Position numbers and translations under genes: made by a program | Part shown: positions 42,661 to 53,660 of the stretch, one piece after another | Numbering within the stretch: position 1 is the stretch's first letter | Layout: every line of letters begins with the position of its first letter | Notes under the pieces: model-generated | Database searches by the model: none | The model's input: only the letters and a program-made list of their open reading frames with translations | Told to the model about the DNA's origin: nothing | Source of the DNA: Sabellastarte sp. h YS-2021 | Taxonomy: Eukaryota; Annelida; Polychaeta; Sabellida; Sabellidae | Length of the DNA stretch: 64,000 bases | Assembly: GCA_964017235.1 (NCBI GenBank) | Contig: OZ024928.1 | Location: forward strand, 4,526,001 to 4,590,000 | Direction: 5' to 3'

Positions 42661-45600
42661 AACTGTTTCAGTCTGTTCTGGTACTCGTCTGACTTGCTAA
42701 TAGATCCCCCTGTTATACGAAGGCTTTAGAATTTGCAAAGGTCTGTGGTTTGCTGGCTAGTCAACTGGTGGTCCCATGTCATGCAAGAAATGTCATGCAA
42801 GAAAAGTGCAAAAATGTCCTGCATTCTGTAAGGTATGGGTTCTCCAAATTTACTGTCTGTCTCTGAATATATTTAATTATTTAATAAAGATGCCAGTAAA
42901 CACACCACTTGATTGAGGTTTCTTAGCCAGAAGTTGGCTGGTGGTATTGATGTAGCAGTCCATCTTTCTTCTCCAATATGAGGGGGTCACTGTTGTCAAA
43001 ACTTCCATATGTATGGTGTCTCTTTGATGCTGGTGAGTGTACTGCTGAACCTCTCCTCTGATCCAGATACACTGATGTCACCATCTGAGGCTTCTCTCTT
43101 AGGTGTTGACATCTTGAAGGGCAACTGACCTCTGTTGATGGCCTCTTTCCCCCTAAAACCTGATCTGGCGCTCTGGCAGACGAGTTGAATATATTTGGGT
43201 ATAGGTCTAGTTGCACTCGTGGTCTATTCTGGGTGACTGTCTACTCTGCCAAATACCTGGGAAGGCATCCAGGTTATTTTGGAGGCCAGCTGGGGTAGGC
43301 ATTATATGAATATGTGATGCCTGTGATTACACCCCAGGTCACAAGAGTAGACCCTAGATCGTCGGGACCAGCAAATGGCATTTTAAAAAAAAGTTTTTAA
43401 ACCCTTTTTGGATTTTTTTGTCAATTACCATTTTAAAAGACAAAAAAAAACAAAAAAAAAACAACATCAACAAAAAAAAAAAAACCACGAAAAACAACAC
43501 AGATGCTGGATATACAGAAAAATACGAGATAGCCCTTGCCCACCAACAAGAACGACCAGGGATGCTAGTTTACTGCAATGAGTTCCCCTGTGTGGGGCAG
43601 ATATGGTGTATACAAAGCTGTAGGTTACTATACCCATATTTGGAAGTATATAGGAAAACAAAAATATATTACTAGGAATAAATTAATGAAATGTTTAATT
43701 TACCAACCGTGAAATGTTTTAAATTATCATTGAGTCCACTGCACAGGTATCCCACCATAAAACACAAGCAAAACAAAGTCTTAAATCCGGTAGCTGTCTG
43801 CTTGATACTGAAACACAAAGGTAGCATCAGTAACTATCAAAAATTGACAGATGTTTCCTTGCAGTTCATTTCGATGTTTAGGTTTTAATTAGGTTCGATT
43901 GAAAGGTAGGTAATATTGCTATTGTTCAAATCATTCTTAGTCAATAGTCATGGTACAAACATTTGAAGCTATGCCATGTTATCTGAATTTATAACTTTTT
44001 TTTCTGGTATGACTTGACATGGGTATTTTAGTATTTTAGATATTTTAGTATCCTCTCCAAGCTTCCAGCTGTATTTGGCATGCAGTACAGGCTGAGAAAC
44101 AGAGTTGGGTATATTTTATTCTTAGTCCTTGCCAGTTTAAATATTCATTATGCACTAATAGGTTTCATGTGCCATTCGGGAAGTTTTCCTACTGTATTTA
44201 CAGTCAAACCCTATACTACTGACCATCTACACAATTATAGGTAATGTGCTAAATGTGTTTAAGGTTGATAAAAATCACAAAATCACAGTACAAACTGAGA
44301 TCTCCATAAGAATTAGTATGTTATTGATTTATGTGCCAGTACTATGCTGGTTGAATAAAAGTTTGGTTGTCTTAAAACCCTTGCGTGAACATAGTACCCA
44401 AATGCCCTGTGTATACCGGTGTAACACAAGGAACCACTCCTCAAGATTTAATGGTCCCCAACATTGAGCTTTTGGGGATGTCAGTGTTTTGCAAACAATA
44501 TTTAAAAGAACTTTTTAAATTACTTCTATCAAAATATGTCTCGGGTTAAGTGGTGTAGTGCATGGGTATCCCCACTTACCTCTAAACCCCTGTCTCAGTG
44601 GGTCAAACCATGAACCCCATGTGGATTTTTTGTTTAGTTGCTTACCGATGCCTAGCTGTTTATAGTACTGAATCTCGACTATCTAGTAAGTACTGGTTTC
44701 ATCTGCCCTTAAAATGGCCAATTTGGATGAAACCAAATAAATCAAATGTCAATATTTATTACAAAGATGACAAGTGTTTAGCACGAGAAAAAATGTTTTG
44801 ATAATTTTGTGTAATGATGGATGTTTTACTTTATATTATACACCATCTTGTATGAATTGTAAACAAACTAATGCCATAGTTAAAGAAAGAAAAACAAAGC
44901 CGTCGTATATATATACGGCCACCAGTGAATCGAAAAACTTGATGTTTTAGCTTGGGATTTCAGAACCATTTCTGCGTGGATTTTAATCCAATTACAATTT
45001 TCTAATGAAAAATATAGCATGTTTGTAGGTCTGTTTGTCTCCTGGTGGATTAGAAAATAAGGATGGGGGGAAGCCAAATATGACTTTTCTAACAGAAAGT
45101 GACTCCACCTGTGGCTTGTACGCCTATTCAAATTGGCAAACAGTGATTTCTTCAATTAAGTGGGAGTTGGGGTGATGTGTTGTTTAGTTTTCTTAGCTAA
45201 TCAAGTGGTCAGCTTATTGGATTACACAAAATGCATTCCTTGAATCAGTATCTAAAACAAGTTAAATCAACTATGCTAAAAATATCAAGACCTATTCATG
45301 AATTATTTGTTATTGTTTTTACCATTAAGATTTGAACATAGTTGGAAATTTCGATCTAAACTTATGGAAAGGGATAAAATCACACTTGCTTACAAAAGTT
45401 TTGCTCAATCTGTGTGGTATATAGATGCCATTTATAGTGAATTGTAAGTAAAATATATAGTAAGATACGTATGCTTAGTAATATATATTTTACAGTAAGT
45501 TTGTGTAATCAGGGAATTATAAAGTACCTGAACTGTTTTAAGGAAATTTCCAAATCCCTAAATTTTAGAGGATTTTTTCACAAATTCGCCAAATTTATTT

Positions 45601-46171
45601 ATCCGTTTCGGTTACCTTTGGTTTTGGATAGACAAACTTGATTTTGTACCTGATCATCAGTCTAGGAAAATAATTTTGTGTGTTTGATATAATAATTGTG
45701 ATTGACTTTTATCCAAATCTTCATCGAATTTGTTTTAGAAAATTGTGGGATGATATTTTTTACCTTAACATAAGTTTCAGTTACTCTAGGCTTTATATAT
45801 TGGTTAATGGGGTTTTATAACCGACATTGGTAATCTTACATATGTAATAATATGTAATAATGACTGAAATGTAGGCTGTGTAAGTTTATATGTTTCATGA
45901 AAGTTTTGAATTGAGATAGACAATATTTTTTTCATTTTAAAAAATGTATTTAAATAATTTATTCTAAATAAAACAGTGTAAATCTATTCATGCTTACAAC
46001 TCTTGTATATTTTAGTTATGTGATCAAATGATCTTTTATGTTTATGGAACGTAATAATTGCTATCTTCATTTACGGAGAGAGATATATTATTATATACAT
46101 TTTTAAAACAGCAGATGAAGGAATCTACTTTATTTACTATACAGGAAATCCATTCGTTTAAAGTCTCTTTA
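42661..46171. other. Long gene-poor stretch
   Basis: A 97-codon open frame at 42923-43216 (minus) has no ATG and no known domain. An A-rich tract lies at 43435-43500, and an old SINE at 44540-44745. A short palindromic TA tract (GCCGTCGTATATATATACGG) lies near 44900. The rest is AT-rich with no gene I can support. Confidence 0.4.
44540..44745 (+). mobile_element. SINE family 1, old decayed copy
   Basis: Alignable parts are TTTAGTTGCTTACCGATGCC, GTTTATAGTACTGAATC, AAGTACTGGTTTCATCTGCC and AAACCAAATAAAT, in the same order as the young copies but heavily mutated. The B-box region reads GGGTCAAACCATG. It shows the family has a long history here. Confidence 0.6.
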
Positions 46172-46808
46172 TGCCCAGGTCACACAGTGGCGAGGGTGCT
46201 ACGATGATATCTGCGAATATAGAAGAACAGAGGCGACTTCAAATTCGCCAGAATTCGCCAAAAAAAGCGGGAAAGTGTAGTCACGTGATAAAATATCTTC
46301 ATACTTCTACGACCCCTCTACGATGTTCTACGATGCCTTTCGAATGTCCTGAGACAAAGCAAGAATATACAAAGAATACCCTACGAACTGGTGAAGATAT
46401 CTGGCGAATTTACCCACGAATCAGCTACAAGTAGGGGAGAATGAATGCGATACTTGAGGAATCTTCTACGACAAAGGAAGAACCAGTTGAGAACAAGGAA
46501 GAATATCTGGCGAATTTACTGAGAACAAGAAGGTAGTACGATTTGCTGGAGAATGTCCTACCACAGAGCTACGATGTAGAAGAATCTGCTACCAATAGTG
46601 GTGAATTCTAATGGCGAACTAAAAAATGGCCACGAATCGGCGAATACCGGCGATAGTTTTGAACAGTTTGAAACTGTCGTAGCTAGATGACGATCCATAG
46701 AGAATGTTGGAGAACAGTGAAGATGGACCAAGAATATGCTACCAACAAGGACGAATTTCAGGATCGTGCATATGCGCCACTAAACATCGCCACAGTGTGA
46801 CCTGGGCA
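46172..46808. mobile_element. 637-bp MITE with TGCCCAGGTCACAC ends and TTA target duplication
   Basis: The ends TGCCCAGGTCACACAGTGGC and its inverted counterpart at 46787-46808 match over about 22 bp with one mismatch. TTA lies at 46169-46171 and 46809-46811, the TWA target of PIF/Harbinger elements. The interior has scattered CTACGA and GCGAATTY motifs but no transposase. Confidence 0.8.
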
Positions 46809-46811
46809 TTA

Positions 46812-48303
46812 ATGGTTTAACCGAGAGCAGTTCAACTGTCGCTGACCAATTGAGTCAGAATGGAGATTATTACATTCACACATTCATCATTGTGCCAACT
46901 ACAATTAATAGAAATTGTACAGGGAATACACTCTTTAAAATCTTTCTAATAGTGCCATCCACGGCAGTCCAGTTAGGCAGATCAATGAAGAATAATATAT
47001 TTTTTTATTTATTTGAGGAGTTAGCTGCAATTGAAGACAAAGTACATGAATGAAGTGTCATGCAATCCGGAGTAGTCTAATATTATAGTCCTCTAAAGGT
47101 TTTGTTCAGGGCTTTGAATTTGATATATAAGACAGTGTATTTCAAAAAGATTGCTACACAAGTCTGGCATTGTAGAAGACAAATGTCAGTTTAATAGGAG
47201 CATTTATCATAATTTTTCATATGGTAAATTTTGATGGCACAATCAGTTGAAGATAAATTTCAGAAAGAATTATTGGAGAAATATAGGAAGAACGTTTAGA
47301 TATTTTCTTATGCCTCCTTTCTGTCCCTGGCTACTGATTTTGCTGAAGAAGAATTTTTAAAGGAGTAATATCCCAGTGCAATTCTTCATATGTTTTATTA
47401 TATCTCATACTTTCTTGGATCAATCCTCACCTGGAAAGTGTATGAGTTTTAAAATTAACCTTAAAAATAAAAAAATTAAAAAGTTGAAGGGACTTTGACC
47501 AGATCTGAATATTGTCCATGGCAAACCAAAGCAGACACAAAGTCATAGTTCAACTGAAAAGGCCATCGGTGATATTAAAGGCTTGTTGACCACTTTTCAA
47601 CTTTTTGAACTGCATATATATCCCAGTCTGACTTTCCATATGTTTAGAAAGGGGGGACTACATGGGCCTTCCAGCATGGCGTCTCCATACACCACATCAT
47701 GCAGCATGGCTCATGGTCATCCAATGCTGTATGGCAGTATATCAATTCCCAGGCCACTACTGCTTCAGCGGTTTTCTCAAACGTTCTCAGCTTACCTACA
47801 TTCCTAGTTTAGCTGTTTGGTGGTTTTTCTCAGTAAAATATTACATCTTTCTTTCACATCTGTACCCTACAAGCTTCATTTTCTCCTTAACCTTTAACCT
47901 TTTGACCTCCAGGATATATTCCCTTTCCAAATTTCAAAAATTATTCCTCTTCTCAGCTTGTGGGGCACCTACCTCACTCTTTGCTTTCCATATTCACAAT
48001 AAATGTAAATTATACATCATCTTTGGCTTTGGGTTTATTACCCCTAAAAAATGTACTTTGGGCCACTTTTGCAAAATTTTGTTTGGACTTCTGTCTATGG
48101 CCCTTTGATATCAGGCCCATTAGGGCCAATTCACATGTTGTTTCTAACCTAACAATTTCACATTCAAGCAAAGGGTTGGGGTTGAGGTTTTGCTTTCATA
48201 TTCTAAAACATTCCCTCCTTGAATGCATACATCATAAATTGTTTATATAAAAGATCATCTAGTATAATAAATTCATGTTTAACCCAATGTGGTTCTTTTT
48301 ATT
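46812..48303. other. Noncoding stretch with unassigned ORFs
   Basis: Overlapping plus-strand frames at 47583-48422 have no domain and look compositional. No SINE, LINE or TIR signature was recognised. Confidence 0.4.
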
Positions 48304-48332
48304 GTATCCACCGGATGCTATCCGGTGGATAC
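48304..48332. repeat. Perfect 13-bp hairpin followed by a CCG-rich tract
   Basis: GTATCCACCGGAT and its exact complement ATCCGGTGGATAC are separated by GCT. A short CGCCGCC-type tract follows at about 48358-48385, standing out in AT-rich DNA. It could be a transposon end or an RNA hairpin; nothing decides it. Confidence 0.6.
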
Positions 48333-48428
48333 TATGGATTTGACTTCATTACGCCTACGTCGCCGCCGCCACCACCGCCGCCGCAGTGTGTAGAGAGATT
48401 TCACCGTTACCGCTCTAACTAAAAAAAT

Positions 48429-49697
48429 ATTATAGCTAGCCTTCTCAAATTTGCAGGATATATTCATAACCATAAAATCTTGCATGGGAATATTTTTGGC
48501 CTCATTTTGAAAAACAAAATGGCCACCACGGGCGTTTTTCGACTTTAAACAAGGACTTTTGGTGGCCCTCTAGAGAAAAGGGTATTATAGGTAGAGATCT
48601 CAAATTCGCAGGATATGTTCCTCATTACAAAATCTTGACTGGGAATATTTTTGGCGTCATTTTGAAAAACAAGATGGCGGCCACAGGCATTTCTTTGCAG
48701 TCATGAAAAGTGCTTATATCTCCCTTATTATTGGTCCTAGAGGTTTGGAAAGGTAAACCAACCTATAGGAAATCATGGCCTGGGAATCTTTTGGTGTGGG
48801 CAGATTTGACCTTGGACCCCTCCTTCAAGGTCAAACGAGGATAGCCAAACTTAAAAGTGCTTATAACTTGCTTATTATTGGTCCTAGAGATTTGGGATGG
48901 TAAACCAACCTATAGGAAATCATGGCATGGGAATCTTTTGATGTGGTCAGATTTGACCTTGGACCCCTCCTTCAAGGTCAAACGAGGATAGCCAAACTTA
49001 AAAGTGCTTATAACTTGCTTATTATTGGTCCTAGAGGTTTGGGATGGTAAACCAACTTATAGGAAATCATGGGCTGGGAATCTTTTGGTGTGGTCGGATT
49101 TGACCTTGGACCCCTCCTTCAAGGTCAAACGAGCAAAGCCAAACTTAAAAGTGCTTATAACTCGCTTATTATTGGTCCTAGAGGTTTGGGATGGTAAACC
49201 AACCTATAGGAAATCATGGCATGGGAATCTTTTGATGTGGTCAGATTTGACCTTGGACCCCTCCTTCAAGGTCAAACGAGGATAGCCAAACTTAAAAGTG
49301 CTTATAACTTGCTTATTATTGGTCCTAGAGGTTTGGGATGGTAAACCAACCTATAGGAAATCATGGGCTGGGAATCTTTTGGTGTGGTCGGATTTGACCT
49401 TGGACCCCTCCTTCAAGGTCAAACGAGCATAGCCGAACTTAAAAGTGCTTATAACTCGCTTATTATTGGTCCTAGAGGTTTGGGATGGTAAACCAACCTA
49501 TAGGAAATCATGGGCTGGGAATCTTTTGGTGTGGTCGGATTTGACCTTGGACCCCTCCTTCAAGGTCAAATGAGGATAGCCAAACTTAAAAGTGCTTATA
49601 ACTCACTTAATATTGGTCCTAGAGGTTTGGGATGGTAAACCAACCTATAGGAAATCATGGGCTGGGAATCTTTTGGTGTGGTCGGATTTGACCTTGA
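48429..49697. repeat. Tandem satellite, 147-bp period, about nine units
   Basis: CTTAAAAGTGCTTATAAC begins units at 48850, 48997, 49144, 49291, 49438 and 49585, always 147 bp apart, with a diverged unit at 48703 and two more diverged ones at about 48429 and 48584. The last unit is cut at about 49697 where a LINE fragment begins. Central units are highly alike and edge units diverged. As 147 is divisible by three, the array stays open in one frame (49 residues per unit, containing LEVWDGKPTYRKSW), but nothing else suggests a protein. Each full unit contains TTTGACCTTG and CAAGGTCAAA in inverted arrangement. Confidence 0.92.
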
Positions 49698-51190
49698 CTT
49701 GTCAGACTTGTGAGATGAAAGTGTCACTTCAGGAACCCTATTCAGGATTTTGTGCAGCTCATGCCATAAGTTTCTAGAGTCATGACTATGGTCTGAGATC
49801 AGTTTATCATAATGATCTGACTTATGCTTGTTAACAAGTGCAATGCACTGAGCAATGTGATGATGAAGCCGACTTCTGCTCAGCAGGTTCTTGATATGCT
49901 CAGTTCTACAAATTAGAGAATATTATAAGAATCAGACAACCAATCTTCTGAATCTTTCTTTGTCAGTCTAGATACAAGTGGTGCCTGTCACAAATATCAC
50001 CCAAATCATGTACATATTGTTTATGAAGGTCAAATATAGCATTAGCTGGAGACTTGATGAAGGAAGTGTTTTTGAGATCAGAGTGGAAGTCAGACATGTT
50101 GATGCGGTGGTTCCTCCTATATTGCACTTAATTTGGAATATGAACCACTTGACATGGAAAAGCAACTGAACATTTGACTAATGCATGATCAGATATAAAA
50201 TCATAGAGTTTGACATCAACAATAGTATCCTGATCACTGGGGGATAGAATGAGGTTCAATATGTGACTGTGCAGATGGGTAGGTTGACTGACTGTTTAAG
50301 ATCACAAGAGTCAAGAAAGGTCATAACTTTATAACCGTCACTAACTGGTACATCAACATAAATGTTGATGTCGCCACAAATATAATACAAAGAGTTAATG
50401 GATGACAGAAAATGGACAAAAGACATGAATTCTTCTTGAAACTTGCAGATACATGATTCTGGAGGGTGGTAGAAGATGGCAAGCATCAGTGAGCAGCTGT
50501 GAAGCCGAATGACGCCACCATGTCCTCAAACGACCGATGGAAAGGGGATTCTCTTTTATGTAGTCTGTATGAGGATCTAATGTAAAAATCAACATCATCA
50601 CCAATATCTGAGGAATGAGACCTTTGAAGAAATATGAAATCAGGAGGAGTAATAGATCATAGAAAGCTTAACGTATCAGATAGATGGACATGGGTTTCAG
50701 TGAGACAGAGAAAGTCAAGATCATAGGATGTTACAATATCGCCAAGTAGCGGACCCTTGTTCCTTACAGATCTGGCATTCAATACACTCAGCATGAGAGG
50801 ACCAGGGTTGAGGGACACATCACTACCCAGTAAAAGTAACAAAAGAAGCCCTCGTGCATTAAAAATTTGTGACATGAAAATGTGCATGAAAATACTTGTC
50901 CAACTTTATACAAAGGAGTACTTGATGTTTAAGATAGTCTATTGTGGAATCAATTATACCTATGAAGAAGTGCAACTGCAAACAGTCACATGAAGAGGGG
51001 TGCCCGAATAATGACTAGTGGGATTGTTAAAAAGTAAGAAGCCCTAATCTAAACTCAACAGTGGGGGCCTCACCCTACTATACACTCCACACAGTCATGT
51101 TTCTGTCCTATGGGTGATTCACAGGTACCCGAACACCCAACACTACAGTCTCACCTTAAGCTGATTAACAAACTCACCAAACAACCAACA
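49698..51190 (-). pseudogene. CR1-type LINE 5' half: 5' UTR, 2A-like leader, endonuclease, linker, degraded
   Basis: This is a minus-strand relative of the intact LINE at 24404. 51165-51045 matches its 5' UTR. 50887-50657 encodes LLLLLLGSDVSLNPGPLMLS, the 2A-like motif, then VLNARSVRNKGPLLGDIV and LCLTETHVH. 50486-50256 carries FYHPPESCICKFQEEFMSFV and YYICGDINIYVDVPV, where the usual GDFN reads GDIN. 50160-49700 matches the linker. Shifts and stops occur throughout. RT is missing; the sequence abuts the satellite array at 49697, so the array end or a deletion removed the 3' half. Confidence 0.85.
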
Positions 51191-52843
51191 ACAGAACCAG
51201 AAGTAGGGTATTTAAATTCAACAAAAACAGAACTGATATCACGTAATTAAAGGGATGGTGATAACCAGTTCTGGGTCCAACCCTACAGTCCAGGGGCCTG
51301 TAACTTGAAACAGTCGTAAAATAACAAACTAACCAATACTTAACGACAATATAATGACATATTAACTAAGGAATTCAGTGGGTAAATAGAAAGCACTCTG
51401 TGTAGTCGTTACATTATGCTTTTGTTGGATAACTTTAGAGTAAATGTGTGGCTATGTGTGGTTACTTGTATGTTTGTGTGTAACAGTGTCCTGTGCCTAT
51501 GATAGTATCTTATTTGGTGGACACACAAGAGTGGGCTTTACATATTTTATTCAACAACATTGATATAGATTTAAAATACTGCTTACAAACTGGTATAATG
51601 AGAGATTAAGGCCATCTTAAAAAATTATAGTTAAACATTAACAACATAGATTAGGTTAACGTGGCCATGGCATAGCTTGGCCCCATAAGTTGATAAGGCT
51701 TCATAACTACTGGAGGGAATGACATTAAGGTTGAAACTTAAATGAAAATTTTTGAGGAATTTTACTTTAACAACATAGATTTGGGGCCAAGCTAAGGCTA
51801 TGTATAACTTTAAGCATTTACTAATAATAATTTCGATTTTCTGGTTAAGTAGAATGGGCTAAGGTGTAAATACTGTGGAAAAAGAACTAATAAGTACCCC
51901 CATTGCAGTGTTGTTTACAAAAGAGTCAGAAGAAAATTGATGAGTATTTATAAATATGTATAAAGGTAAATGAACTAGTAAAAGGTGTAAACATAACAGA
52001 TGAGTAAAATTGTAAGATCTGCAGTTAAAATAAAGATAGTCAAAACTTACAAAAAGAATTAGATGACCATTAAAAAAGTCTTAGCATCTCAAACTTGTGA
52101 GATACTATCTGGGAAAGTTGATCAAATATATTAAGAAAATGTGATATTTATCTAAAATTGATTTGGGATCTCAAGGATATGTTAGTTGAGATTCTGTTCA
52201 ATTCACAACTGTTCATTGAAATGTATCACTCACTCAACCAAATCCAATGTAAATTACCATTTATATTCACATTACCTTTAAGTACAATATTCAGTAACTT
52301 TGGTTTATACAGTAATGGTATTCGGAAGTAAAGAACAAAGATTTTAATGCAATTAACAGTTAACAACAGGGTCTGAGTTGTCGTTAAGTTTGAGGGTTTC
52401 TTACGAAAAATTAACCAAGAGTAAACTAGCTAAGGTTTTGATTTACACATGAAATTGCTAACTTAGGGTTAATTTAGCGCTAACCAATTCGTTACCAGAA
52501 CAAAAGCTTTGAATTACAGGCCCTAGCAACGTTGATGTTTAGATGAAATCACTAACTAAAATAGCAGGGATTTCTCAAATTCCCTAGATATTTTTGGGAA
52601 TTTAAGAATTTCCTGGTCTATTACGGGAAAACAGTTTGCCATGTTACTATGTTTTATGCATTATAGATATATTTTGTTATAAAACGCAGTAAATAATTTA
52701 ATAATACTTTGTTTATTTATCAAAGACGGAAAAACAGCACATGAATACTAGTATGTCCAGTGTATGGCCATGTTTTACACCCTTTCTTTGATCTTTTGGG
52801 GGGTGTATTGTATGGCAGTCAGAATACACCCCTGGCAATGGGG
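51191..52843. other. Noncoding stretch with weak inverted ends
   Basis: GGGGCCTGTAACTTGAAAC near 51294 and its inverted, diverged counterpart TTTGAATTACAGGCCCTAG near 52508 could bound a 1.2-kb element. No ORF or transposase is present. Confidence 0.3.
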
Positions 52844-53093
52844 ATTAAGTAGGAACTTCACCTATCCTTTTCTCATCACCCGTACACGTGTCCGTTATTG
52901 CCCGTACCTGTGATACCCTAGATCTTTTGGTATAAAACAGTGAACTCATCCGTGTCCATGAAATTCGTTCTTCACGGACACGGACAGCTAGTACACTGTT
53001 TTATACCAAAATATCTAGGGTATCACGGATACGGGCAATAACGGACACGGATACGGGTGAAGAAAAAAGGACAGGTGTAGTTCCCACTTTAAG
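52844..53093. mobile_element. 250-bp foldback palindrome
   Basis: Two inverted arms of about 118 bp, roughly 85-90 percent identical, meet near 52968. Arm landmarks are TAGGAACTTCACC / GGTGTAGTTCCCA, GTCCGTTATTGCCCGTA / TACGGGCAATAACGGAC, GATACCCTAGAT / ATCTAGGGTATC and GGTATAAAACAGTG / CACTGTTTTATACC. It is a foldback MITE or a head-to-head duplication. Confidence 0.85.
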
Positions 53094-53162
53094 AGGTTGT
53101 AGAATCTGACTGACATCCAATTCTTTCCATCAGAAGTAACACCCCAACTGGACCATACTGAG

Positions 53163-53660
53163 TCAATAATTAGTTGGACTGCAATTGAGTTTGAAAGAAT
53201 TTTCAGATGTCATTTCTTTAATTCTGTCTTTATCCTTACACACAGAGTTTATGTTACGGTTGAAACTGTCCGCATCATGAAGGATATAAAGTTTCTTCCA
53301 GACACTGTTGACCATCACCAAAGTCAGTATCACTGGAAGCTGTGGCTCCTTGTGAAAGACCATAAAGTAAGGTTAAAACCCATTTCACTCATGATGTGTT
53401 GCACTGAATGCAGACATAATGGAATCTAAATGTTCATCCTAATCAACTTGTCCATCCAAATCTATTACTTGCAGAGAGCAATCTGAGAAGCCCCATTCCA
53501 GCATTCATCAAGGCCATTAGTCACCAGATGACAGGCTGTGGCAATCTACTGGCTTATGTACACCAGCCGGCACAACTCATCATTCACTTAACTGATAAAC
53601 CCAGTGATCTGGTCATGGATGAAAACTGAAGTTGTTCCTTTCTCATACTCAGGATTCTAA
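53163..53660 (-). pseudogene. Possible Ty3-like integrase C-terminal remnant
   Basis: Pieced minus-strand frames give an ATACHLVTNGLDE-like segment near 53520, then DEHLDSIMSAFSATHHE and MVFHKEPQLPV near 53360. These recall the YHPQTNGLVER, AYN..HESTGF and REPRLPV positions of Ty3-type integrases. Stops and shifts are common, and no RT or LTR was found nearby. It is a weak match made by eye. Confidence 0.4.

Noticed and set aside
42923-43216. Unidentified 97-codon minus-strand frame as a host exon
   Set aside because: No ATG, no convincing splice sites on both sides and no domain recognised.
47583-48422. Overlapping plus-strand ORFs of up to 148 codons
   Set aside because: No domain, biased composition, and several frames open at once, which is typical of chance.
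49004-49285. A repeat protein encoded by the satellite
   Set aside because: The frame is open only because 147 is a multiple of three; the last units and flanks break it and there is no start context.
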